Positions 42,981 to 53,800 of a stretch of 64,000 bases of DNA are shown here, piece after piece; position 1 is the first letter of the stretch; every line of letters begins with the position of its first letter. This stretch comes from Singulisphaera sp045290345 (GTDB taxonomy: Bacteria > Planctomycetota > Planctomycetia > Isosphaerales > Isosphaeraceae). A model generated the notes under the pieces. That model saw only the letters and a program-made list of their open reading frames with translations. It made no database searches and was not told where the DNA came from. The translations under genes and the position numbers were made by a program. The DNA lies in NCBI RefSeq assembly GCF_045290345.1, contig NZ_CP155447.1:9424001-9488000 (forward strand), written 5' to 3'.

Positions 42981-45352
42981 ATGACATTTGATAAGTTTTT
43001 TGAACAAGCAACGAAGACTCCTCCCTATCCCTATCAACGACGCCTGGCGACCGCCCCCGAGCTGGCGGAACTGGTCCGCGTTCCCACTGGGGCGGGCAAG
43101 ACGGCCGCGGCGGTTCTCGGCTGGCTCTGGAGACGTCACTTCGCCGATGAGGTGGTGCGGCGGGCCACCCCGCGTCGGTTGGTCTATTGCTTGCCGATGC
43201 GAGTACTCGTCGACCAGTCGATTCGCGAAGCCAAGAAGTGGCTTGGGAACCTGAAGTTCCACGATACCAGGATTAGTATTCTCATGGGGGGTGCGGAGAA
43301 AGACGAGTGGTTCCTCGAGCCGGAACGCTCCGCGATTCTGATCGGCACCCAGGATATGCTGCTATCGCGGGCACTCAATCGCGGGTACGCCGCGAGCCGA
43401 TTCCACTGGCCCATCGATTTCGGGCTGTTGAATAATGACTGTCTTTGGGTATTCGACGAGCCGCAGTTGATGGGCAACGGGGTCGCCACCTCGGCCCAAC
43501 TGGCAGGGTTGCGCGCCTCGCTGGGCACGGTCGCTCCCTGCTCGTCGCTCTGGATGTCGGCCACCCTGGAGCCGGCCTGGCTCGACACCGTAGATTTCGC
43601 CGGCTGGCGCCGAGGTTCCTCGCTCGAGCTCGAAGCCGACGACTATGACCCGAAGCGGCCCCTGCACAAACGGATGACCGCCAAGAAAACACTTGAGCCA
43701 CTCGGCGTGATGGCGACCAAGGACGGGAAAGAGGTGGCCCAGCAAGTCATCAAACGCCACATTCCCGGCACGCAGACCCTGGTCGTTCTCAACACCGTGG
43801 CCCGTGCGAAAATGTCTACAAGTCGCTTATTAAAGATAAGTCTGCGCCGAAAACCGTTCTCCTCATCCACTCGCAATTTCGTCAACTCGAGCGAGAAAAA
43901 TTAAACGAAGAGCTTATGAAACCGGTGAAGGACCGAATCATCATCGCTACCCAGGTTGTGGAAGCGGGCGTTGATGTCTCGGCATATACACTCATTTCCG
44001 AGCTGGCTCCATGGGCAAGCCTCGTCCAGCGCATCGGCCGCTGTAACCGCACGGGAGAGGACGGTCCCGGCCGCGTCTTCTGGATCGACCTCGACATCGA
44101 GAAGCATCATGCCCCTTACGAGAGCGGTGACCTTCAGTTCACCCATGAGCAATTGGTCGCGCTCAAAGGCAAGGACGTCTCGCCGAAGGCGCTCGAGGAC
44201 TTCAAGCAAGAGCGTGCGATCACCCTGGACTTCGTTCCGACCCACGTCCTCCGCCGCCGAGATCTGCTCGACCTGTTCGATACGACGCCCGACCTCTCCG
44301 GTAACGACATCGACATCGCCCGGTTCGTCCGCGGCGACGAGAAGGACAGCGACGTTCAAGTCTACTGGCGGGAGTTCGGCCTCGGTGTTCCGGGAAAGGA
44401 CGAGACATTTCCGAACCGTCTCGAGTTATGTCGCGTGCAGATCGGGATCTTTCGAGAGTTCCTCAAAAAGGAGAAAAAGGGCAAGAGGCCGCTCGCCTAT
44501 TTGTGGGACCACCTGGAGAGAGTGTGGCGTAAGATCGGCGACCCCGACCGCGAGGTGCATCCCGGCCAGACGATCCTGCTGCCGGCCACTTCGGGGGGCT
44601 ACTCGATCGAGATCGGCTGGGACGAAGACTCTCCGGAGCCGGTCAAACCGGTGGCGCTCGATGAGTCGGATCGACAACTCCAGGAGGCCATCGGTGACGA
44701 CCTCAACTCCTGCGGGCCGGAGTTCACGATCGTCGAGCATACGGAGCACGTCTGCACCGAGCTCGAGAAGAGCTTGAAAGGACTCGGCAACCTACCGGAT
44801 GGCTGGTCGGGTCATTTGACGCGTGCCGCCCGCTGGCATGACGCAGGAAAGGCTCATGATGTGTGTCAACGCGGCATGCGAAAGGCCAATCCCGAACTCG
44901 ATCCTAACAAGCTTTGGGCGAAGTCGGGCAAGTCCGGGCGATTGTCCTACGACCGCCCACGGTTCCGGCATGAGCTCGCATCGGCCCTGGCCGCACTCCA
45001 TCACGGTTTGCCGTTCGAGGCGGTCTACGTGATCGCCGCCCACCACGGCAAGGTCCGGCTAAGTATTCGTTCGCTGCCGGACGAAATACCACCCGACAGC
45101 CCCGACACTCTCTTCGCCCAGGGGGTCCATGACGGCGACACATTGAACGAAGTTGAGCTCGGTGACGAGAAGTGCCCGGCCTTGACCCTCGACCTCACGC
45201 CGATGCGTCTCGGCGGCGAGAAGAGCTGGACCGCCCAAGTTCTGGCACTCCGCGATGCACTTGGCCCGTTCCGCCTGGCCTACATGGAGTCGTTGTTGCG
45301 CTCCGCCGACCTGCAAGCGAGCAAGCAAGAGCGGAAAGGATGGAAGGCGTGA
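42981..45352 (+). CDS. cas3: Cas3 helicase with C-terminal HD nuclease, type I-G (frameshifted)
   Basis: The gene is read in two frames. The first (from 42981) has helicase motifs Walker A 'VPTGAGKT' (34-41), DEPQ box (159-162) and 'WMSATLEP' (SAT at 193-195). After 'LNTVARAK' it leaves the family. The second frame resumes at once with 'VYKSLIKDKSAPKTVLLIHS' and carries 'IIIATQVVEAGVDVSAYTL' and motif VI 'QRIGRCNRTG'. Near the end it has an HD site 'ARWHDAGKAHD' (codons 44837-44842). One extra A in the AAAA run at 43809-43812 would join the frames into about 790 residues. Helicase first and HD last is the type I-G (I-U, GSU0051-like) layout. The gap may be a true mutation, slippage site or read error. 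Confidence 0.85.
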
Positions 45353-47574
45353 ACATCATCGACTTGCCCGGCGGCAAACCCGAGCCGCTGATGAGCTACC
45401 TCAAGGCATTGGGCATCTTCCGCCTCGTCGTCGAGCAGGCCGACACTTCGGCCAAAATGCTCTGGCACGGCGGCATCTGTCGGCTGCAAACGACACTCAA
45501 CCGCGATGGGCTGATCGACTTCTTCGCGAATCGTTACAGCCCGACCCCAATCGTCGGTCCCTGGGGCGCACGTTCCGGGTTCTATCCCGGCTCATCGGAA
45601 AAATCGGCTCGCGAGGCGCTGAACCAGATCGTCACCGGCGCCGAGACGAGCCCGCGGCTCGGAGACTTTCGCAACGCGATCGAGGAGATACGAGACCTCC
45701 TCCGTACCAACGGAATGACGGAGAAGGTCAGCGACGACAACAAGCTGAAACTGATGCAGCTTTGCCGCAACAAACTCTCCTCCGACACGATGGTGAATTG
45801 GCTCGACGCCGTGTTCGTCATCACCGACGATTCCCGCAAGTTCCCCCCGCTCCTTGGGACGGGGGGGAATGAAGGGAGCGGCAGTTATGTCTCGATGTTC
45901 GCACAGTTGGTTGGTTCGCTCCTGGTTGACCGAAGCGATTGCGCCGGAGTAGCCAACGCCCTGTTTGATGAGTTCACATCGACGCTTGCAGGAATTTCGG
46001 TCGGCCATTTCAGTCCAGGAGCGATCGGCGGCCCGAACTCATCCCAGGGCTTCGAGGGGGGAGGCGGAGCGAATCCGTGGGACTACCTGCTGGCGATCGA
46101 AGGCACTTTGATGCTCGCCGGCGCGGCCTCTCGACGCCTCGGTAGCGATACGGTCGGGAGGGCGAGTTACCCCTTCTGCGTCGAGCCGGTTGCCGTCGGA
46201 TACGCGTCCGAGTCCGATCAGGAAGCGGAGAACGGTACCCGTGCCGAGTTGTGGCTCCCCCTCTGGTGGAAGCAGCCGGTGACTTTCGCCGAGTTGCAGT
46301 ACCTGTTCGCTGAAGGTCGGGTCCAGCTCGGCCGGCGCCAGGCTCGGAACACCATCGAATTTGCCTTGGCGATCAACCTCCTGGGGGTAAGTCGGGGCGT
46401 CGACGCGTTCGTTCGCTACGCATTCGTGATGCGCAATGGACTGTCCTATTTCGCCGTCCCGCTCGGCCGCGTCCCGGTCACCCTGAAGCCCACAGCCAAC
46501 CTGCTCCAGGACTCCAAGTTGACCCAATGGCTCAGCCAACTCCACGTGGCTTGCCGGGACACGGAAAAGACTCCGGCTCGCTACCGCACGGCCCTCCGGC
46601 AGATCGACCAGGCGATATATGAGTTCTCCACGGGGAACGAGTCTGGCACCCGTGGTCTCAATCACGTGCTCCGCGCCCTGGGCCGCGCCGAGCGGACCCT
46701 GTCAATCGGCCTGCGATTCTGCGAAAAGAAAACGCTTCGCCCACTTCAGCAACTCTCCAAGGATTGGCTCGAACAGGCCGACGATAAGAGCCCGGAATTT
46801 CGGCTCGCGGTCGCACTCTCCGGCATTGAAGCGAACGGAGAGGTCGGCCCATTTCGGGCTTACCTCGAGTCGGTCGAAATGAAAACCGGGTCCTTCCAAT
46901 GGCAGAAGGATCAGAATAAGGCGGCCGTCTGGTCGAACCGACCGCTCGCCGCCAATCTCGCGGCCATCTTTCTCCGTCGCCAGATGGAAGCATTCCGCGC
47001 CGGCCAGTCCGTCATCCCAATCCGATCACCTCGCCCCGCAGCATTAAATGATGTAATCGCATTTTTGTACGGCGATATCGATGACGACAAACTTGCAGAC
47101 CTGACCTGGGGTCTCGCGGCCATCGATTGGCCAATGGTCGACTCGTGGTCGCCGCGAGTTGAGGACGTGGCGGTCCCTTTTGAATTCGGTATCCCCCGGT
47201 TACTGCTCCTGGCAAAACCGTGGACCATCCAGCCGGATCCTCGCCGTCGAAAACAACCGGAGGGCCGCCGGTGGACGGTGGCCGAGAGCGACACGATGAA
47301 CTCCGCGCACGACCCCGGCGTCTTCGCGATCCTCGACTCCGGCCAACCCGATTCGATCGTCCGGTGTGTGGATCGCGCCGCGCATCGTTTGAAAACAGTC
47401 GGCCTGTTTGCCCTCGGTTCTCGCAACCGTCGCCTGGCGGGCCGTTCCCTCGCCGTCATGTCCCCATTCCGACCCGACCGGCTCCTCGCCGCGATGATGT
47501 TCCCGCTCTCTCAACGCGACCTCGTGGCGGTGGCCAACGCCGTCCTCTACCCACCCGAATCGGAGGATTCCTGA
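45340..47574 (+). CDS. csx17: Type I-G large subunit Csx17 (Cas8)
   Basis: The protein has 744 residues from ATG 45340, which overlaps the cas3 end by 13 bases; a GTG at 45349 (GTGA) is an alternative start. It matches the Csx17 pattern: 'IIDLPGGKPEPLMSYLKALG' at the start, 'SPTPIVGPWGARSGFYPGSS', 'PWDYLLAIEGTLMLAGAASR' and 'RNGLSYFAVPLGRVPVTLKP', with 'AMMFPLSQRDLVAVANAVLY' near the end. In type I-G it takes the place of Cas8 in the Cascade-like complex (PAM reading and target opening). It is intact. Confidence 0.9.
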   Translation: MEGVNIIDLPGGKPEPLMSYLKALGIFRLVVEQADTSAKMLWHGGICRLQTTLNRDGLIDFFANRYSPTPIVGPWGARSGFYPGSSEKSAREALNQIVTGAETSPRLGDFRNAIEEIRDLLRTNGMTEKVSDDNKLKLMQLCRNKLSSDTMVNWLDAVFVITDDSRKFPPLLGTGGNEGSGSYVSMFAQLVGSLLVDRSDCAGVANALFDEFTSTLAGISVGHFSPGAIGGPNSSQGFEGGGGANPWDYLLAIEGTLMLAGAASRRLGSDTVGRASYPFCVEPVAVGYASESDQEAENGTRAELWLPLWWKQPVTFAELQYLFAEGRVQLGRRQARNTIEFALAINLLGVSRGVDAFVRYAFVMRNGLSYFAVPLGRVPVTLKPTANLLQDSKLTQWLSQLHVACRDTEKTPARYRTALRQIDQAIYEFSTGNESGTRGLNHVLRALGRAERTLSIGLRFCEKKTLRPLQQLSKDWLEQADDKSPEFRLAVALSGIEANGEVGPFRAYLESVEMKTGSFQWQKDQNKAAVWSNRPLAANLAAIFLRRQMEAFRAGQSVIPIRSPRPAALNDVIAFLYGDIDDDKLADLTWGLAAIDWPMVDSWSPRVEDVAVPFEFGIPRLLLLAKPWTIQPDPRRRKQPEGRRWTVAESDTMNSAHDPGVFAILDSGQPDSIVRCVDRAAHRLKTVGLFALGSRNRRLAGRSLAVMSPFRPDRLLAAMMFPLSQRDLVAVANAVLYPPESEDS

Positions 47575-48665
47575 TGAACTTAGATAAAGTTCTGAAAACA
47601 GCCTCACGCGTCCTGATCGAGGCCCACCTCAAACCAGTTATTGGGACGCGGATCCAGCCGACCGGTTTCCCGGACCTCGGTGCGGCCGAATACAGCGCCC
47701 CGGATGGCAAAGGTGGCCTCGAAAAAATGCTCCTCGTCGAGTCGGCCCAGTCGATGGCCAACCGGCTCGAGGCGGTCTGCTGGGATGAAGCCACTGACGA
47801 TATCATCCCCGAGTTGAAGGGACTGCCGTTCGTCACGGTGAAACTCTCGGGGATCGGCAACGGGACCGACACAACGAATAGCCTGCTCGAATTCCACCGG
47901 CTCAATTCCCCTTACATTATGAATGGCGCGAGGGACGATGGGATCTCGTTCGCCGACGTGATAAGGAAAGAGCTTGGGCTCGGGTCGGCGCCGGGGAAGA
48001 AATCACCAAAGAAGGTGGTCGAAGCCGCGACAACCGAGGATGGAGCCGGCGATAAGGAACGCGACGAGGTGGCCGGCGTGGTCAACCTCCGCAGGTTAGC
48101 GGCCGTCTGCTTTCAATATGACCCGAACTCACTGGTCCACGGCATCTTCCTCGAGAAGATCGCCGGCCGGCTCCGCCATCCTCGGGCGCTCTCCGCGTTC
48201 ATCGAAGCGAGTGGAGTCGATCGCGCCGACAGCGGGGGCGTCAAGTTCGACCGGGTCTTGCCCAAGCCGTCAGTCGGCGGCGTCGACGCCAAGGGGGGCT
48301 ATGGCAACGTACCGTTCCACCGTTCCGAGTTCACCGCGCGATCGATCACCGCGTTCTTCTCGCTCGACCTGGCCCAGATCCGCGGCTACGGCCTCCCCGC
48401 CGAGGCGACCAGGCTCCTCAAGGTTCTCTCGCTCTGGAAGGTCCGTCGGTTCCTCGACTCCAACATGCGGCTTCGAACCGCCTGCGAGCTCGAAGTCGAC
48501 GAGAAGGGCGGCGGCATCGAGGTGAGCCGGCCCAAGGACTTCGCTCTTCCATCCACGGATGAGCTTACAGTAGAACTCGCCAAGCTGATCAAGGCGTGCA
48601 AACCCCACTTCGCCGCTCCGACCACGACGGCCCTGACCTGGAACAAGCCGGCCGGCAAGGAGTGA
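47574..48665 (+). CDS. csb1: Type I-G Cas7 backbone subunit (Csb1, GSU0053 family)
   Basis: This 363-residue protein carries the GSU0053/Csb1 signatures: 'RIQPTGFPDLGAAEY', 'MLLVESAQSMANRLEAVCWD', 'FLEKIAGRLRHPRALSAFIE' and 'NVPFHRSEFTARSITAFFSL'. It coats the crRNA as the repeated backbone of the complex. ATG 47574 shares a base with the csx17 stop (TGATG), and GGAGG lies 7 bases upstream. The longer frame from 47220 lies inside csx17 and is rejected. Confidence 0.92.
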   Translation: MNLDKVLKTASRVLIEAHLKPVIGTRIQPTGFPDLGAAEYSAPDGKGGLEKMLLVESAQSMANRLEAVCWDEATDDIIPELKGLPFVTVKLSGIGNGTDTTNSLLEFHRLNSPYIMNGARDDGISFADVIRKELGLGSAPGKKSPKKVVEAATTEDGAGDKERDEVAGVVNLRRLAAVCFQYDPNSLVHGIFLEKIAGRLRHPRALSAFIEASGVDRADSGGVKFDRVLPKPSVGGVDAKGGYGNVPFHRSEFTARSITAFFSLDLAQIRGYGLPAEATRLLKVLSLWKVRRFLDSNMRLRTACELEVDEKGGGIEVSRPKDFALPSTDELTVELAKLIKACKPHFAAPTTTALTWNKPAGKE

Positions 48666-48671
48666 GCGCCG

Positions 48672-50273
48672 ATGTCCGTCACCTTGAAGCTGAACCTCCC
48701 GGCCGGTCGATACCATGCCACCCCCTGGGGCCGCCACGTCAACGAAGGGGTCCCCGAGTGGCCGCCTTCTCCCTGGCGGCTGCTGCGAGCCCTCGTCGCC
48801 GTCTGGAGGCGGACCTGCCCGGAACTCTCGGAGTCGCAGGTCAGCCGCGTGATCGAACCACTCCTTTCCCCGCCACGTTTCCAACTCCCAGCCTCTCGGG
48901 TCGCACACACCCGGCACTACATGCCGAAGGGGAAAGCCGGCCCGGGCGAGCGCACCCTGGTCTTCGACACGTTCGTCGCCATCCATCGCGATGCGCCACT
49001 CCTGATCGGCTGGCCGGACGTCGACCTGCCCCCCGCCGACCGGGGCGTCCTTACGAAGCTCGTTGCGAACCTGACCTCCCTCGGTCGGGCGGAGAGCTGG
49101 GTCCATGCCGAATTGTCGACTTCTCCACCCGAATGCTGGAATTGCCTCCCAGCCGAGTCATCCGACCCCAACCCGGTCGCCGTGTTCTGCCCCGACCCGG
49201 CCACCGCATTCGGTAGCGAGCACTATCCCACGCATACCGTCAAAATGCTCAAAAAGGGACTCAAGCCGGGCGACCTCCTCTTCGACTCCCCGCGCTGGCA
49301 TCTCTGCCTCGACACTCAAACGATTCACGATCGTAGATGGCCTCAAGTGCCTGGAGCCAAATGGGTGAACTACTCGATCCGGCCTACTCATCCCGAACCG
49401 ATCCCACGATCTAGCGGCCCGAACCGCCAGGCGCCGACCTTCGTCCGGTTCGCGCTCGACGGCCCGGTCTTGCCGCTCGTTACCGACACGATTCAACTCG
49501 CCGAGCGGGTGCGGGGGCAGCTCTTGAGTCGTTGCAAGTGGCTCCATAACTCCACCGACCCCCAACTCGCGATCGCCGACCTCCCGACAATCGCCCCGGC
49601 GTTCTGGGGCAAGGATGAGGAGCGTCGGCCACTTACCGGGCACCGCCATGCCTACTTCCTCCCCGTGGATGAGGACGGAGACGGCGCCATCGACCATGTC
49701 GCCGTCTTCGCTCCCATGGGGTTCAGTCGCCTGGAGCTTCAGGCTGTCGACCGTCTCCGTCGGCTCCGCTTCGGCGATCTCGACTTGTCGCTCGTCGTCG
49801 TCGGCCTGGGCGAACCCGAGGACTTCGCCCGCTCTCGACTCCTGGGCCCGGCGACGATCTGGGAGTCCGCGACTCCGTTCGTCGTCACCCGCCACCTGAA
49901 GCGTCGAGGCCGCAAGCGCGACCCTCTTGAATGGACCCAAGGCCCCGACGGCCACGCCGCCTTCGTTCGAGCAGTGCTCAAGGAAGAATTGGAACACCGC
50001 GCCGAACTTGCCCCGAACAAGTTCAGCGGCGTCGAGATCGAGGCTTTGGGCGATCGCGGAATCGGTCCTCGACACGTCCGCCCCTTGGAATTTTACCTGA
50101 GCCGCCGCAAAGAAGGCCGCGCAGGCGAGCGTCGTCCGCGGGGCGGTTTCCGAATCCGCTTCCCGCGCCCGGTCTCGGGCCCGATCGCCCTCGGACACTC
50201 TTGCCACTTCGGGCTCGGCCTCTTTCTTCCGAGTCTTCCAACCTCCGGCGATCGCCTCGCCCCCTCACCTTAA
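48672..50273 (+). CDS. csb2: Type I-G Cas5-Cas6 fusion (Csb2, GSU0054 family)
   Basis: This 533-residue protein starts 'VTLKLNLPAGRYHATPWGRH' and 'PEWPPSPWRLLRALVAVWRR', the Cas5-like first half of the GSU0054/Csb2 family. The second half has 'GHRHAYFLPVDEDGDGAIDH', the Cas6-like segment with likely catalytic His residues, and ends 'LGHSCHFGLGLFLP'. It is expected to cut the hairpin of the CRISPR repeat and hold the crRNA 5' handle. It starts 6 bases after csb1 and ends about 540 bases before the array. Confidence 0.9.
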   Translation: MSVTLKLNLPAGRYHATPWGRHVNEGVPEWPPSPWRLLRALVAVWRRTCPELSESQVSRVIEPLLSPPRFQLPASRVAHTRHYMPKGKAGPGERTLVFDTFVAIHRDAPLLIGWPDVDLPPADRGVLTKLVANLTSLGRAESWVHAELSTSPPECWNCLPAESSDPNPVAVFCPDPATAFGSEHYPTHTVKMLKKGLKPGDLLFDSPRWHLCLDTQTIHDRRWPQVPGAKWVNYSIRPTHPEPIPRSSGPNRQAPTFVRFALDGPVLPLVTDTIQLAERVRGQLLSRCKWLHNSTDPQLAIADLPTIAPAFWGKDEERRPLTGHRHAYFLPVDEDGDGAIDHVAVFAPMGFSRLELQAVDRLRRLRFGDLDLSLVVVGLGEPEDFARSRLLGPATIWESATPFVVTRHLKRRGRKRDPLEWTQGPDGHAAFVRAVLKEELEHRAELAPNKFSGVEIEALGDRGIGPRHVRPLEFYLSRRKEGRAGERRPRGGFRIRFPRPVSGPIALGHSCHFGLGLFLPSLPTSGDRLAPSP

Positions 50274-50300
50274 CCACCCCGGAAACGGAAGTCGGGGCGG
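50274..50300. terminator. Hairpin directly after csb2
   Basis: CCACCCCG at 50274-50281 pairs with CGGGGCGG at 50293-50300 with one mismatch, starting right after the csb2 stop. There is no T-run. It could end the cas transcript so that the array is driven from its own leader. Confidence 0.35.
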
Positions 50301-50815
50301 CGAAGCCAATCTTCGGCCATCATCGCCGCCGACTTCATCCCGAGCGATTTCCTGTGTCGTCCAAGAATCCGCCCGACCGATTCTCGGTGAGCACATAACC
50401 GACTCCCCTGCGACATTGGAGGCCTCCACCGATCCACGATCGACCGACGCCCCCCCTCCCCTTCCCCCACTTGACCGCACCACACCACGCAGGCCGCCGA
50501 TTCGTCGGTGATAATAGGATGATTTGGGCGACCCAAACGAGTAACCTCCATCCTACGGCTTCGGTGCCTGACCTCCCGCGAGCACGAGGATCGTGAATCT
50601 CGCGCCGGCTCCAGGATCGTCGTCAAACTCTTTGGCAATAAGGATTTAAGTGCACAACGACCGCCCCAGCCCCTCTCGCAAGCTACAAGTTGTTTCTCTT
50701 CAAACCTTTCGGGCAATGAACCTCGCCCTCGATCGCGATCGTTCAACCCACGAAGAGTCACCTCTCGCGAGAGACCCTTTAACTCGCTACGCTACGAGAG
50801 GATAGGCGCCCGGCG
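50301..50815 (+). promoter_or_regulatory. CRISPR leader region
   Basis: This is the gap between csb2 and the first repeat, on the side expected to be the leader: the cas genes read towards it, and the altered repeats are commonest towards the other end of the array. It contains no recognised gene. The stretch 50500-50530 and the last 150 bases before the array are AT-richer. No sharp promoter motif was found. Confidence 0.55.
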
Positions 50816-53800
50816 GTCATCCACGGCTTCCGAGCCGTGGCCCCATTGAAGCATGACGTCGCTTGGACGCCTGGGTTCCTCCCGAACGAGTCATCCACGG
50901 CTTCCGAGCCGTGGCCCCATTGAAGCCCGTGAACGACCCAGGGCCGTTGACGACCCCCGCTGGCGTCATCCACGGCTTCCGAGCCGTGGCCCCATTGAAG
51001 CGTGGGATTACTTGACAGTCCGAAACAACTGACCGACCGTCATCCACGGCTTCCGAGCCGTGGCCCCATTGAAGCATCGATAAGAAGGGCATCCCCCTTG
51101 CCTGAATCGAGTCATCCACGGCTTCCGAGCCGTGGCCCCATTGAAGCTAATCAGGCGGATCTCGAAGATAAAATCCGTCCATTGAGTCATCCACGGCTTC
51201 CGAGCCGTGGCCCCATGAAGCCCAACACAGATCGCAAGATTGATCGACTGCCGGCGTGTCATCCACGGCTTCCGAGCCGTGGCCCCATTGAAGCTCAGGC
51301 ATCACGGCGAGCGTTTCGATGGTGTTGGCTGTCATCCACGGCTTCCGAGCCGTGGCCCCATTGAAGCCGGATTCTTGCGGAGTTCGTGGCCGGCCTCGTC
51401 AATCGTCATCCACGGCTTCCGAGCCGTGGCCCCATTGAAGCCTCGTCGGGCTGTTCGCGGCCCACCACGCGGCGTCCGTCATCCACGGCTTCCGAGCCGT
51501 GGCCCCATTGAAGCTCGCCTTCCTGGCGTTGCGACCCGTAGCCGCCGCGTCATCCACGGCTTCCGAGCCGTGGCCCCATTGAAGCACGTATAGCTCTCCC
51601 GGTCCTCTTCGCCCATCTCTTTCGTCATCCACGGCTTCCGAGCCGTGGCCCCATTGAAGCACATCCCCGGTTCTCGGGCTATACTTCAGATGTGGAAGTC
51701 ATCCACGGCTTCCGAGCCGTGGCCCCATTGAAGCGCGAAATTCGGTCGCGGGCATCGACCAGTTGTACGGTCATCCACGGCTTCCGAGCCGTGGCCCCAT
51801 TGAAGCATCGTTCGCCGCTCGGTCTGCTTCAAAGACTTTGACGTCATCCACGGCTTCCGAGCCGTGGCCCCATTGAAGCCAATAACGGTTCGCGGTGAAC
51901 GAATGACACGGTGCTGTGTCATCCACGGCTTCCGAGCCGTGGCCCCATTGAAGCCGGTTGCTGGCGGAATTTCACGACTGTTTCCTCCGGTAGTCATCCA
52001 CGGCTTCCGAGCCGTGGCCCCATTGAAGCTGGATCGGCTCGGCCTGCCAGGGGCGCAGGTCAAGTCATCCACGGCTTCCGAGCCGTGGCCCCATTGAAGC
52101 CTGATCCCCGATCTTCAAGGCGTAAGCGGCGAGAAGTCATCCACGGCTTCCGAGCCGTGGCCCCATTGAAGCCGCCGCTAACGCAGCCACCGACAGCCGG
52201 GGGGAAGGTCATCCACGGCTTCCGAGCCGTGGCCCCATTGAAGCACCACTCTACTCGAATTGCAATCACGATGAAACCAAGTCATCCACGGCTTCCGAGC
52301 CGTGGCCCCATTGAAGCCGTTCTTGGTCAAGGTGATCTGCGTGGCCGAGTCGTCATCCACGGCTTCCGAGCCGTGGCCCCATTGAAGCTGTGGCGAAATT
52401 TGCGTCCGTAGCTCGCAAGGCTGGTCATCCACGGCTTCCGAGCCGTGGCCCCATTGAAGCCAATCTCGGTGCCGCCGATCCCATGCGCGGTGCTTGTCAT
52501 CCACGGCTTCCGAGCCGTGGCCCCATTGAAGCGCCTACAACCGGTTCGGGATGCAGATCACCGGGTCGTCATCCACGGCTTCCGAGCCGTGGCCCCATTG
52601 AAGCGACCTCATCGACGTCGAGGTTGAGTCGTTACCGTCGTCATCCACGGCTTCCGAGCCGTGGCCCCATTGAAGCACGCTCGCTCAGCGTAAACGTCGG
52701 AAGCGGAATCTCGCGTCATCCACGGCTTCCGAGCCGTGGCCCCATTGAAGCGGCCCTTGCGGGCAACCGCTTCGTTTCAAGGGGTTTGCGTCATCCACGG
52801 CTTCCGAGCCGTGGCCCCATTGAAGCGTTCAGCGCTGACGTACACAGAGTCGCGGCCCGTCAGTCATCCACGGCTTCCGAGCCGTGGCCCCATTGAAGCA
52901 TTCTTGCGCCTTAGCAACCTTGCTCAAGCGCAATGTCATCCACGGCTTCCGTGCCGTGGCCCCATTGAAGCGTGGACGTCCAGCCCGACGGCACGCACCG
53001 CATCAATGTCATCCACGGCTTCCGAGCCGTGGCCCCATTGAAGCCTCCGTTGAACGTCAAACCCAGACCTCAGATCCTTTCGGTCATCCACGGCTTCCGA
53101 GCCGTGGCCCCATTGAAGCACCTTCTGCCAGACGTGATCAGCCTCTTCGTCGCCGTCATCCACGGCTTCCGAGCCGTGGCCCCATTGAAGCCCAGCCGAA
53201 GTTCGTACGGATATCGAAGTCCTGGCTAGTCATCCACGGCTTCCGAGCCGTGGCCCCATTGAAGCCAGTAATTGCCGTCATAGAGGGCGAAACATGTTAC
53301 ATGTCATCCACGGCTTCCGAGCCGTGGCCCCATTGAAGCACCTTCTCGGTACCTATTCGGTCCAAAGTGTACGGACGTCATCCACGGCTTCCGAGCCGTG
53401 GCCCCATTGAAGCTACGCCGGCTGGATCGAGTCGCTTGAGCGGATTGGCGGTCATCCACGGCTTCCGAGCCGTGGCCCCATTGAAGCGTCCGCAAGGTCG
53501 GTATGAGCCCCCAGTCGCTACTGCGTCATCCACGGCTTCCGAGCCGTGGCCCCATTGAAGCGTGAGTCAGTCGGACTTCGATGCTCATGTCTGAGGCTGT
53601 CATCCACGGCTTCCGAGCCGTGGCCCCATTGAAGCCCAGGTCATTTGCTGACCGACCCCTCTCCGGCGAAACGTCATCCACGGCTTCCGAGCCGTGGCCC
53701 CATTGAAGCTTCAGGCGGTAAGGCCGGGAGTTATCCGGCAAGAACTGGTCATCCACGGCTTCCGAGCCGTGGCCCCATTGAAGCTGGATCAGTCGGCCGG

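Noticed and set aside
45172..45339. N-terminal extension of csx17
   Set aside because: It lies within cas3 in another frame, and the family N-terminus begins at MEGVNIIDLPGG.
47220..47573. N-terminal extension of csb1
   Set aside because: It lies within csx17; the TGATG junction with GGAGG upstream fixes the csb1 start at 47574.
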